This document shows, one piece after another, positions 9,520 through 17,777 of a stretch of 64,000 nt of DNA. The stretch comes from Lachnospiraceae bacterium. GTDB lineage: Bacteria; Bacillota; Clostridia; Lachnospirales; Lachnospiraceae. The notes beneath the pieces were generated by a model, which did not search any database, was not told where the DNA came from, and worked only from the letters and a program-made list of their open reading frames with translations. The first letter of the stretch is position 1. Each line of letters begins with the position of its first letter. The stretch covers positions 297,042-361,041 of the forward strand of contig JAFLSY010000001.1 in the NCBI GenBank assembly GCA_022510745.1, given 5' to 3'. The position numbers and the translations under genes were made by a program.

Positions 9520-9570
9520 TAGTTTTTAAAACTACATATATAGTGACATTATATATAGTATTCAAAACTA
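9520..9570. promoter_or_regulatory. Paired operator-like palindromes between degV-family gene and GH5 gene
   Basis: TAGTTTTTAAAACTA (9520-9534) is a perfect palindrome about a central base. TAGTATTCAAAACTA (9556-9570) repeats it with one arm mismatch, 36 bp downstream. The spacing and divergent setting suggest cooperative binding by a small repressor such as TetR or MarR. The regulator is not identified. Confidence 0.5.
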
Positions 9571-9589
9571 TGTCAAGAATTATTGTGTA

Positions 9590-9618
9590 TTGACAGGCAT
9601 TTTAATATTTAGTATAAG
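9590..9618 (+). promoter_or_regulatory. Sigma-A promoter of the GH5_4-like gene
   Basis: TTGACA (9590-9595), a 17-base spacer and TATAAG (9613-9618). It lies 39 bases before the ATG at 9658 and just after the second operator-like palindrome. Confidence 0.65.
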
Positions 9619-9657
9619 AGAAATTAGGAAGTTTCCGAAAAGGGAAAGGATATTAAT

Positions 9658-11463
9658 ATGAAAATACAGAGTAAAAAGGGAATGTGGCTCGTGGGAATAG
9701 TATGCTGTTTATGTTTGGCAGGGTTGCTGTGTCTGCTTATCTTTCATCGTAATCCGGGGACGGCAGAAAAGGGACTGAGCGGTTATTCCGCAGAAGAAAT
9801 CGTGGCTCGGATGGGATTTGGCTGGAATCTGGGCAATACTTTTGATGCAACCGGAGGTAACCCGTTAAATGTTTACAGTCAGGAACAGTCATGGGGTAAT
9901 CCTGTTGTGGAAAAAGAACTGATACATGCAGTGAAAGAGGCCGGTTTTACTACAATCCGGATTCCCGTAACATGGTACAGACATTTATCGGAGGACGGTA
10001 GTTATACCATAGATCAGGCTTTTTTGGATCGTGTAAAGACCATTGTGGATTATGCTTACGAGGAAGATCTTTTTGTGATTTTGAATGTGCATCATGAGGA
10101 ATGGGTGAACGTACCGGAATTGGCTGAAAACTATGAGGCTATAGGAGTAGAACTTTCAGCTGTATGGAGTCAGCTTGCGGAAACCTTTGGGGAGTATGAC
10201 CAGCATCTGATCTTTGAAGGTATGAATGAACCCCGGATGGCGGGGACAGATCTGGAATGGGGCGGAAAGCCCGAAGCATATGCGGCAGTCAACTACTTAA
10301 ATCAAGTCTTTGTAGGTACGGTACGCAGTTCCCAAACCGGTTATAATGGAGAGCGCTGCCTGATGATTCCGGGATATGCGGCTTCCAGCTCCTCTGCTGT
10401 ATTGGAATCCATTGCGATTCCTACTGTAAACGGGGAAGGGGCAGATAACATCATCATTTCGGTTCACTGCTATTCGCCCTATGATTTCTGCTTAAGTGAT
10501 GCAAGGAAGGTATTTGACCCCGAGGACCCTGCCTGTACAGGAGATATCGACAATCTGTTTCGTAATCTGCAGACCTTGTTCTTAGATAACGGGATTCCCG
10601 TGGTGATTGGAGAGACCAGTGCTACAAACCAGAACAATACGGAAGAGAGAGAAAAATGGGCCTATTACATGGGCAGTAAGGCGGCAGCTTTCGGAGTTCC
10701 TATCGTTATTTGGGATAACGGTGCTAACGGCAGTGTTGGAGGTGAAAACCATGCTTACATCAACAGAAGGACATATGAGTGGAATTATCCTACCGTGGTG
10801 CAGGCTTTGATGGAAGGAAAGGACAGTATCGGATGGGGAACGGGAAGAGAAGTGATTTCTGAAGCGGAGATTTCCTCTCTGCCGGAGGGCATGCTTCTCT
10901 GGTCGGATACGAACGGTCTTGCGAGTGCTGCCCTGTGGGATTATACCTATATTGTGATGAGGGCCAGAGCACATTATTATGCCGGAGGGTGTGAAGTGGC
11001 AATTGTCTACACCGGAAACGGGGAGCCTAAGATGGTGCTGGACAGTGAAATGAATAATGTGTGGTGGATTCCTGTGGATCCGGACCGCATTGAAGAAATG
11101 GAAGATAAGAATGTGGCGTACTTTGCCGCAGAAGACATTTTACGGGAGATACATAATGCGGGTGTGGAAAATCCTGCCGAATTACGAAATATGAGTTTTT
11201 TGGCGGCTGGTGACAATATTACAGCCTATGAGATTTCAGTCGTGGGAGGGACGCCTATGGTGATCTATAAGGTGAACGGTTTGGATTATGCCATCAGCAC
11301 GGAACTGCCAAAAGATCCTGCCTACACGAATATGGAATTTCTAGGCTGGTATACGACGAGAGATTATCAGCCCGGGACGGAGTATACGGGAGGTGCCGTT
11401 TCTAAAGATACTACGGTTTATGCTAAGTTTCAGCTGACATTAAGTTATGAGGCTTCGAAATAG
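9658..11463 (+). CDS. Membrane-anchored GH5 (subfamily 4-like) endo-beta-glucanase
   Basis: A 601-residue extracellular enzyme predicted to cut beta-1,4-glucan-type chains (cellulose, mixed-linkage glucan, xyloglucan or glucomannan). A single N-terminal hydrophobic segment (9-29) has no lipobox and probably anchors it. The GH5 domain (about 43-385) shows GFGWNLGNTFD (53-63), His pair 145-146, the acid/base Glu191 in FEGMNEPR, and the nucleophile Glu319 in VVIGETSA. NEPR with GWNLGNT is characteristic of GH5_4. Residues 400-545 form a beta-rich region I cannot assign. Residues 553-593 match the InlB/Listeria-Bacteroides repeat style (FLGWYTTRDY, TTVYAKF). It is a single gene with its own promoter, and the trp T-box transcript starts immediately downstream. 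Confidence 0.9.
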   Translation: MKIQSKKGMWLVGIVCCLCLAGLLCLLIFHRNPGTAEKGLSGYSAEEIVARMGFGWNLGNTFDATGGNPLNVYSQEQSWGNPVVEKELIHAVKEAGFTTIRIPVTWYRHLSEDGSYTIDQAFLDRVKTIVDYAYEEDLFVILNVHHEEWVNVPELAENYEAIGVELSAVWSQLAETFGEYDQHLIFEGMNEPRMAGTDLEWGGKPEAYAAVNYLNQVFVGTVRSSQTGYNGERCLMIPGYAASSSSAVLESIAIPTVNGEGADNIIISVHCYSPYDFCLSDARKVFDPEDPACTGDIDNLFRNLQTLFLDNGIPVVIGETSATNQNNTEEREKWAYYMGSKAAAFGVPIVIWDNGANGSVGGENHAYINRRTYEWNYPTVVQALMEGKDSIGWGTGREVISEAEISSLPEGMLLWSDTNGLASAALWDYTYIVMRARAHYYAGGCEVAIVYTGNGEPKMVLDSEMNNVWWIPVDPDRIEEMEDKNVAYFAAEDILREIHNAGVENPAELRNMSFLAAGDNITAYEISVVGGTPMVIYKVNGLDYAISTELPKDPAYTNMEFLGWYTTRDYQPGTEYTGGAVSKDTTVYAKFQLTLSYEASK

Positions 11464-11470
11464 AAATCCA

Positions 11471-11499
11471 TTGACTTATTTATAGTAAAGTGATATAAA
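11471..11499 (+). promoter_or_regulatory. Promoter of the Trp T-box transcript
   Basis: TTGACT (11471-11476), a 17-base spacer and TATAAA (11494-11499). Transcription would start near 11506, right at the T-box leader. Confidence 0.7.
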
Positions 11500-11506
11500 T
11501 ATACCT

Positions 11507-11767
11507 ATAAACCTATGAAGGAGAGTAAGTACCCTTTGTGAAATGTTACAGAGAGCTGCAGACGGTGGAAAGGCAGTACGGGAAGCATGGGGGAATGGAC
11601 TCCTGAGGGCGGACAGAAATTAAGTATGCGAGCCGGAGAGACACTCCGTTATCAAAATCAGCATATGATCAGTATGCGCTGAGAGGGTATGTATGTACCA
11701 AGCCGGGTGGCACCGCAGGAGTTTAACTCTTGTCCCTGCAAAGATTGCAGGGACGGGAGTTTTTTTG
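11507..11767 (+). promoter_or_regulatory. Tryptophan T-box leader with terminator
   Basis: A tRNA-sensing leader upstream of the TrpB-like gene. Stem I features include CAGAGAGCTG. The specifier loop reads GAA-TGG-ACTCCTGAG with the Trp codon TGG at 11596-11598. The T-box bulge sequence GGGTGGCACCGC is at 11705-11716. The terminator stem GTCCCTGCAA (11732-11741) pairs with TTGCAGGGAC (11745-11754), extends outward with ACTCT/GGAGT and ends in T7 (to 11766). Uncharged tRNA-Trp should allow read-through. Confidence 0.93.
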
Positions 11768-11829
11768 ATTTACACGAAGGTATAAGGCAATCATAACCCA
11801 TAATATTTTATTTTAAGGAGGCAAAAACA

Positions 11830-13212
11830 ATGAAACAGGAAATCCCCTACAAAATTTATCTGGAAGAGAGCGAGATGCCGGTATCCTGGTACAATATGCG
11901 CGCGGATATGAAGACCAAGCCGGCACCATTGTTAAATCCGGGCACTTTAAAACCGATGACGTTTGAGGAACTGAGTGGCGTATTTTGTGATGAACTGGTA
12001 GCACAGGAATTGGACGAAGATACAGCCTTTATTGAGATTCCTCAGGAAATCCGCAACTTCTATAAGATGTATCGTCCTTCGCCGTTAGTACGTGCATACT
12101 GTCTGGAAGAAAAACTGCAGACTCCGGCCAAGATCTACTACAAATTCGAGGGCAACAATACCAGCGGCAGCCATAAGTTAAATTCCGCGATCGCTCAGGC
12201 ATACTACGCAAAGAAGCAGGGATTAAAGGGAGTAACGACGGAAACCGGAGCCGGTCAGTGGGGCACGGCGCTTTCCATGGCATGCGCATATCTGGGTCTG
12301 GACTGTAAGGTGTACATGGTAAAGGTTTCCTATGAGCAAAAACCTTTCCGCCGTGAGGTGATGAGAACCTACGGTGCTTCCGTAACACCGTCACCTTCAG
12401 AAACGACCAATGTGGGCCGTAAGATTTTAGCAGAGCATCCGGGTACAACAGGCAGCTTGGGCTGTGCGATTTCAGAGGCAGTTGAAGTGGCAACCACCAA
12501 CGAGGGCTATCGCTATGTACTTGGCAGCGTCTTAAATCAGGTGCTTTTACATCAGTCTGTTATTGGTTTAGAGTCCAAGATCGCTATGGATAAATATGGA
12601 ATTACCCCGGATATCATTATCGGATGTGCTGGCGGCGGTTCCAATCTGGGCGGTCTGATCGCACCGTTTATGGGAGAAAAACTGCGAGGCGAGAAGGACT
12701 ATCGCATTATAGCCGTAGAACCGGCATCCTGTCCCAGCTTTACCAGAGGCAAATTTGCTTATGACTTCTGCGATACCGGTATGATCTGTCCGTTGGCAAA
12801 AATGTATACGCTTGGAAGCGGCTTTATTCCTTCACCGAATCATGCGGGCGGTTTACGGTTCCACGGTATGAGTACCGTGCTTTCCCAGCTGTATCATGAC
12901 GGATTCATGGAAGCGAAGGCTGTGGAGCAGACATCCGTGTTTGAGGCGGCAGAAATGTTTGCCAGAGTGGAAGGGATTCTTCCCGCGCCGGAAAGCTCCC
13001 ACGCGATCCGTGCGGCAATTGATGAAGCGCTGAAATGCAAGGAAACCGGTGAGGAAAAGACCATTCTCTTCGGGCTTACGGGTACGGGTTACTTCGATAT
13101 GGTAGCCTACGAGAAATTCCACAACGGCGAAATGAACGACCATATTCCTACGGATGCGGAACTGCAGGTGGGATTTGACGGAATCCCTAAATTTCCGGGA
13201 AATGAGATATAA
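11830..13212 (+). CDS. trpB: Tryptophan synthase beta-like PLP enzyme (TrpB2 type)
   Basis: Predicted to make tryptophan from indole and serine using pyridoxal phosphate. The 460-residue length and extended N-terminus identify the TrpB2-like family rather than the classical TrpB, which is near 400. The PLP Lys116 lies in SGSHKLN, the ETGAGQWG loop spans 138-145, and the phosphate-binding GCAGGGSN is at 265-272. AAGGAGG precedes the ATG. There is no trpA or other trp gene nearby, so this stand-alone enzyme probably works as an indole-salvage synthase. Control by a Trp T-box supports the tryptophan role. A terminator follows at 13223. Confidence 0.93.
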   Translation: MKQEIPYKIYLEESEMPVSWYNMRADMKTKPAPLLNPGTLKPMTFEELSGVFCDELVAQELDEDTAFIEIPQEIRNFYKMYRPSPLVRAYCLEEKLQTPAKIYYKFEGNNTSGSHKLNSAIAQAYYAKKQGLKGVTTETGAGQWGTALSMACAYLGLDCKVYMVKVSYEQKPFRREVMRTYGASVTPSPSETTNVGRKILAEHPGTTGSLGCAISEAVEVATTNEGYRYVLGSVLNQVLLHQSVIGLESKIAMDKYGITPDIIIGCAGGGSNLGGLIAPFMGEKLRGEKDYRIIAVEPASCPSFTRGKFAYDFCDTGMICPLAKMYTLGSGFIPSPNHAGGLRFHGMSTVLSQLYHDGFMEAKAVEQTSVFEAAEMFARVEGILPAPESSHAIRAAIDEALKCKETGEEKTILFGLTGTGYFDMVAYEKFHNGEMNDHIPTDAELQVGFDGIPKFPGNEI

Positions 13213-13222
13213 GAATGAAAAG

Positions 13223-13260
13223 AACCCTGCCTATTTTTGAAATAGGCAGGGTTTGTAAAT
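13223..13260. terminator. Bidirectional terminator between trpB and the chemoreceptor
   Basis: AACCCTGCCTATTT (13223-13236) pairs perfectly with AAATAGGCAGGGTT (13240-13253) around a 3-base loop. It lies between convergent genes that end at 13212 and 13269. Confidence 0.8.
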
Positions 13261-13268
13261 AATAAGTC

Positions 13269-14678
13269 TTATTTTCTGAATACCACGATTTCCGTTTTTT
13301 CATTGTCACCCAGTCGTGTAAAGAGGTCCTGCATTCCCTGGATGGCGTTCTGGTAGTCAAAATAAGCCTCGTAGGTTTGATTGAAATATTCGAGCGCCAG
13401 TTCTGTGTTGTCTGCATCCTTGGCTTCCCAGGATTTGCAGGCCCGATCATGCACTTCATAATGAGCACGCTTTAGTGCGGCAAATTCGGGGCTTCCCGTA
13501 ATATTCGGATTTGTCTGGCTATTAATCCATTTACCCAGCTTACAGCTTTCGGGATTGTTGAGCTGGGTAATCTTTAGCTGTTCAAAGCCCATGGCATGGT
13601 TATATATGCGCCACATCAGAATGAAATGGTCTATTTCAAATACCTTCAGCCAATCCTGCTGTGTGATTGCCGAGAAGCCGCGGGCCATGTCGCTGCGGGC
13701 GGTATCTATGTAACGGCCAATTTTGAAAATATGCGTTCCCTGTTCTGTACAGTCCTTAACCAGTTCTTCATAACTGTCTGAAATACTGGAAATCTGTTTT
13801 GTAAAGTTCTTGGTAACATTGGACTGCATATCAATGTCATCAAAGACGCTGTCAATATTTTCTTTGATGGACATCATCTGTTCCGCCATTTTTGAAATAT
13901 CTTCAAGGGAGGCTTCCACTTTTGCATTACCTTCTGCAAGATTTGCGGTGGTGTCATTCATGGACGCGGCCAGAACACTGATATCGCTTCTTAGCTCGGT
14001 AACATGTTTAGAAATATTTTCCGCAGATTCCGAGGTATTATTGGAAAGCAGCCGCACCTGTTCGGCAACGATTGCAAAGCCCCGGCCGGCCGCGCCTGCC
14101 CTTGCCGCCTCGATTGAGGCATTTAAGGCTAAGAGATCACTTTGACTTGCAACTTCCTTCACAAGCTCCACAATATCTCCGATCTTATCAATCTTTTCCT
14201 GAAATTTCTGTACTTCCTCATTTATTTTTGTAATATTTTCAGAGGATTCATTTACGACCTTGATGCTTTCGTTCATGTGATCCGTGCTGGTTTTCACTGC
14301 GTTGAGTATTTTATGGGTATTCTCTCGTATATGAGCCATGTTCCCTGAAATATGACCGATGGACATTTCCAGATTTTGGCTTGCGGCTTCCATGCTTGCA
14401 ATGGATTCCGCCTGGGAATTCACCTGATCAAAAGTCTTTTTTACATAGGAGTTGTCGCCGATTGACCCCATGGCATCGTTTAACCGCATTACAAAATTAT
14501 TATTTGAGCGCTTAAAAGCGTGGATCACATCGTTCAGCTTCTGACCATAGAGAGGATTAGAAAATCCCGAAACATCAATATCCTCAAATTGGCCGCCGAT
14601 GATGTTGTCCATGGCCTGCAATAAGAGCGCTATGTCCGAATTGACAGTTGTATTGGGGGAATGGCGTTTTTTAAACAT
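13269..14678 (-). CDS. Soluble methyl-accepting chemotaxis protein with C-terminal CZB zinc-binding domain
   Basis: A 469-residue cytoplasmic chemoreceptor with no membrane segment. The central coiled-coil signalling domain has the hairpin tip [16 protein letters not shown] with [12 protein letters not shown] (180-209), where CheA/CheW dock. The C-terminal CZB domain (about 345-460) shows all usual zinc ligands: His351 in the DHFILMWR motif, Cys379 in CKLGKW, and His406/His410 in HYEVH. CZB receptors sense zinc or thiol-reactive oxidants in other bacteria; the ligand here is unknown. GGAGGT precedes the ATG. It is divergent from the membrane GGDEF gene, next to other c-di-GMP proteins. Confidence 0.93.
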   Translation of the reverse strand: MFKKRHSPNTTVNSDIALLLQAMDNIIGGQFEDIDVSGFSNPLYGQKLNDVIHAFKRSNNNFVMRLNDAMGSIGDNSYVKKTFDQVNSQAESIASMEAASQNLEMSIGHISGNMAHIRENTHKILNAVKTSTDHMNESIKVVNESSENITKINEEVQKFQEKIDKIGDIVELVKEVASQSDLLALNASIEAARAGAAGRGFAIVAEQVRLLSNNTSESAENISKHVTELRSDISVLAASMNDTTANLAEGNAKVEASLEDISKMAEQMMSIKENIDSVFDDIDMQSNVTKNFTKQISSISDSYEELVKDCTEQGTHIFKIGRYIDTARSDMARGFSAITQQDWLKVFEIDHFILMWRIYNHAMGFEQLKITQLNNPESCKLGKWINSQTNPNITGSPEFAALKRAHYEVHDRACKSWEAKDADNTELALEYFNQTYEAYFDYQNAIQGMQDLFTRLGDNEKTEIVVFRK

Positions 14679-14908
14679 TGGGTACCTCCGTATTCAAGGT
14701 TAGCAGTCACTAAAAAATAGTATTATCTGTTGTTTATATAAAAGATTTTATATATATTAAGTGTATCATAGGAGGGGAAAAAAATAAATATTTTTTCGTG
14801 ATAAAAATTTACATGTAAAAGATATAAAGAAAAATATCCGGCGTAAATAATGACAAAAAGAGAGAGATAGGATAAAATGAAAATATTATATGAGAATGGG
14901 GTTTCAAG

Positions 14909-16495
14909 ATGTCGGTTAAGAAATTAAGGCGAAATTATATCTTAGTAGTAATTCTTGCAGTATTTATTGTCTTTATAATTGCGCTTCTTTATGGAAAGAA
15001 GCCGGACATGATGCAGCTTGATGGGCCGATCGCTTTCAATGACGGATGGAGTATTGAAACAGACGAGAGCCGTAATGTGGTTGTGTTCAGCCGAGAAATA
15101 TCTGAAGATATGAGTGGACGGGCAGTGGGCTTTTATGTATATGATTCCTTTGTAGATGCTGCAGTGGACGGAAAAGCGGTCTATCATTTCGGGGAAATTC
15201 ACAAATTATTAAAAAGTCCCGGTTCGCTCTGGCATTTAATAACAATTCCGGCTGATGCACAGGGGCAGACGCTTACAATAAGTATTCAATATGTCTATAA
15301 CCACAAGTTTACCCAGGATGTTGATATCATACTGGGAAGTTCCGGAGCGCTTATTCTTGCTTTGCTGAAAAATGAAATACCAGATATAGTCGTAAATCTT
15401 GCGGTACTTGCGCTGGGTGCTATTTTATGCGCAATTTCTTTGCTGCAGATGAAGAATAAAATGAACTATGGGAGCAGTTTGTATCTGGGACTGCTAAGCG
15501 TATGTTTTGCATTCTGGTGCTTTGACAATTTGTTCTTAAATCAGCTACTGTTTCCTTATGGTGCGGCACAGTATTTTTTATACTACTTTTCTTTATTCCT
15601 GCTGCCGTTGCTTTTCATGTGTTATCTGGAGACGATAACCGAAACACTGAAATTCACATGGCTGTTTTGGCTCCACATAATTTTGGGATTGGTTATGTCG
15701 ATTTTGCAGTTGACCGGTATATCGGAATTTACGGAAACTCTGAGTTTGTTTTTAGGATTTTCCGGGGTGGAGATGGTCATTGTGATTGTCCGGCTTTTAA
15801 GAGACAGGGGCAGTCATGGGAATCGTCGTCTTGAAAAAGCTTTTGTGGTCATGTTGATCTGTATTCTGATCAATGCTGTATTTTATTTCTTCAGCCCTGT
15901 TAAAGGCGTGAGAACGACGGTTGCAAAATTGGGTATCATTTTTTATCTGCTGATTGTCATCTATGACAGTCTCGGAAAAATTATCATTGACTTAGCCGAA
16001 GCAAAGCAGTCAAAAATATTACGCAAGATTGCTTTTACGGACAGCCTTACCGGCGTGGGAAACAGATATGCTTTCAATTATGAGATCAGCAGCATTCCCT
16101 TAAATAGGCTTTCTCTTTTTTCTCTGGATATAAACAATCTAAAATATTATAATGACACTTTTGGGCATGCCTGCGGAGATACATTGATCTGTCAGGCGGT
16201 AAAGATACTGAGTCAAGTCTTCGACAATTTATTTAGGACAGGAGGAGATGAATTTATTGCGGTGGAGACTGCCCGTACGGCGGAAGAACTGAAAATGATG
16301 AAGAACAAGCTGGAAAGCCTGATGCAGGAATACAATATGAAAGAACCGGACGTGCTGGTGGAAATTGCCTGCGGGTATTCATCCTGTAGGGAGGGGGATA
16401 TCTCTTATGAGGATATTTTAAGAAGGGCGGACGGAGAGATGTATCAGAATAAAGCTGCACTGAAGAAGGTTTCGAAGATACAGTCGTTAAGGTGA
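14909..16495 (+). CDS. Membrane diguanylate cyclase with extracytoplasmic sensor and 7TM-like region
   Basis: A 528-residue protein. An N-terminal helix (10-28) leads to an extracytoplasmic beta-rich domain (about 30-145). Seven or so hydrophobic segments follow (about 155-355), resembling 7TMR-DISM sensor architecture. A cytoplasmic GGDEF domain (about 375-520) has intact GGDEF at 445-449 and SLDINNLKYYND. There is no RxxD inhibitory site. It should make c-di-GMP in response to an outside ligand that cannot be deduced. The ribosome-binding site is weak. The next gene, an EAL pseudogene, starts 53 bases downstream, suggesting a former cyclase/phosphodiesterase pair. Confidence 0.88.
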   Translation: MSVKKLRRNYILVVILAVFIVFIIALLYGKKPDMMQLDGPIAFNDGWSIETDESRNVVVFSREISEDMSGRAVGFYVYDSFVDAAVDGKAVYHFGEIHKLLKSPGSLWHLITIPADAQGQTLTISIQYVYNHKFTQDVDIILGSSGALILALLKNEIPDIVVNLAVLALGAILCAISLLQMKNKMNYGSSLYLGLLSVCFAFWCFDNLFLNQLLFPYGAAQYFLYYFSLFLLPLLFMCYLETITETLKFTWLFWLHIILGLVMSILQLTGISEFTETLSLFLGFSGVEMVIVIVRLLRDRGSHGNRRLEKAFVVMLICILINAVFYFFSPVKGVRTTVAKLGIIFYLLIVIYDSLGKIIIDLAEAKQSKILRKIAFTDSLTGVGNRYAFNYEISSIPLNRLSLFSLDINNLKYYNDTFGHACGDTLICQAVKILSQVFDNLFRTGGDEFIAVETARTAEELKMMKNKLESLMQEYNMKEPDVLVEIACGYSSCREGDISYEDILRRADGEMYQNKAALKKVSKIQSLR

Positions 16496-16548
16496 TTTTG
16501 CATGTTATATATAAGGGAAATGGGAGACGTTTCTAAGGAGAAGAAGAT

Positions 16549-17610
16549 ATGAATATGATAAAGCAGAATACCGGAATCATTATGGAAGCGCTGAAGAATC
16601 GGGAATTCAAAGCATATTATCAACCTCAGTACGATGCCATTACCCACAGGCTTGTCAGTGCGGAGGCGCTGGCGCACTGGGAAAAGCCGGACGGAACATG
16701 GGTACCTCCGGCCGATTTTGTCCCTGTTTTGGAGAAGGACGAGGGGATACTTTTGTTAGACTGGTACATTCTCAGGGAGGTTTGTGCCCTCTTAAAAAAG
16801 CAGAAGGCAGAAGGGATTCCCACGGTGCCTGTTTCGGTAAATTTTTCCCGTATGCATGTGATGGAAGAAGATTTTACAAAAAACTCTGTACCGAAGTAGA
16901 TAGTTTTGGCGTGGAACATGATCTGATTGAAGTAGAAATTACCGAAATAGACAAATTCCTTTTAAGCAGGAACTGTGAGGATGAGAAAGAGCGTATTGCG
17001 CTGGAAAGTATTTTTTATTTTTCACACCGCCTGAACCTGACGACGGTAGCAGAGGGTGTGGAAACCAGAGAGCAGCTGGGTTTCCTGCGTACCTGCAGCT
17101 GCAAGAAAATACAGGGGTTTTTCTTTGCAAAACCTATGCCGGAAACAGCATTTTTAGAAGCCTGCAAGACACAGAGCAAGCTGCAGGAGACAGAAGATAT
17201 CTTGACGGTGCAGGCGACATCCAGCGTAACGCAGCTGCTGTTGGAAGCAGTGTTTCAGGCATATCCTCTGGTGATCTTTTCAAATCTGACCAGAAACAGA
17301 ACAGTTACTATATGATGGCATATGAGAATTTTTCCGCAACAACTTGTCCTTCTACAGGTGTGTTTGAAGAATTGATCGCACATGGCGCGGCCACCATGCA
17401 TCCGGAAGACAGTGAGGCATTTTTGACAACGTTTAGTATTGAAAATCAGTTAAGGGTCTACCGGAGGGGTGAACGCTTTGTGAGGCTGGTGACAAGGCAG
17501 CAGGGGACGACGGCAAATACCGCCGGGTAGAAACCACTAATTATTTTGTGAAAAACCCTTCGGTACAGGATGTGTTGGTAATCAGTCTGTGCCATAATCT
17601 TGAAGAGTAG
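16549..17610 (+). pseudogene. Degraded EAL phosphodiesterase with C-terminal PAS-like domain
   Basis: Remnant of a c-di-GMP phosphodiesterase read in several frames. The first part has YYQPQYD and the EAL motif in SAEALAHW and stops at 16897. A one-base loss in the A-run at 16878-16883 would restore the frame to EVDSFGVEHDLIEVEITE. A stretch of roughly 40-50 codons that normally carries DDFGSG and the next catalytic residues is missing before IDKFLLSRN. The domain then ends normally with TTVAEGVET and IQGFFFAKPM. A second one-base shift near 17290 and a third at the G-run near 17500 break the PAS-like tail, which ends at 17608-17610. With key catalytic residues deleted it cannot be an active phosphodiesterase. 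Confidence 0.88.
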
Positions 17611-17667
17611 TATTCGGCAGATTCATAAAATATACAGATCCGGCAGGCATGGATTGTGTAATTAAGA

Positions 17668-17698
17668 TTGATTAAGTTTATAAATCATGGTATGATTT
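17668..17698 (+). promoter_or_regulatory. Promoter with overlapping palindrome upstream of the HD-GYP fusion gene
   Basis: TTGATT (17668-17673), a 17-base spacer and TATGAT (17691-17696). A palindrome, AAATCAT-GGT-ATGATTT (17682-17698), covers the -10 box, as a repressor site would. The regulator is unknown. Confidence 0.5.
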
Positions 17699-17777
17699 AA
17701 TCGGTATTTCTTTATAACTTATCCGGTGGAGGATAACTGTTTTTTCAGGACTTTAGTCTAATATAAGGGTGTAGAAA

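Noticed and set aside
16549..17610. Programmed frameshifting as an explanation for the broken EAL gene
   Set aside because: Three separate shifts plus loss of the catalytic DDFG segment cannot be rescued by one recoding event, and no slippery site with a downstream structure was evident.
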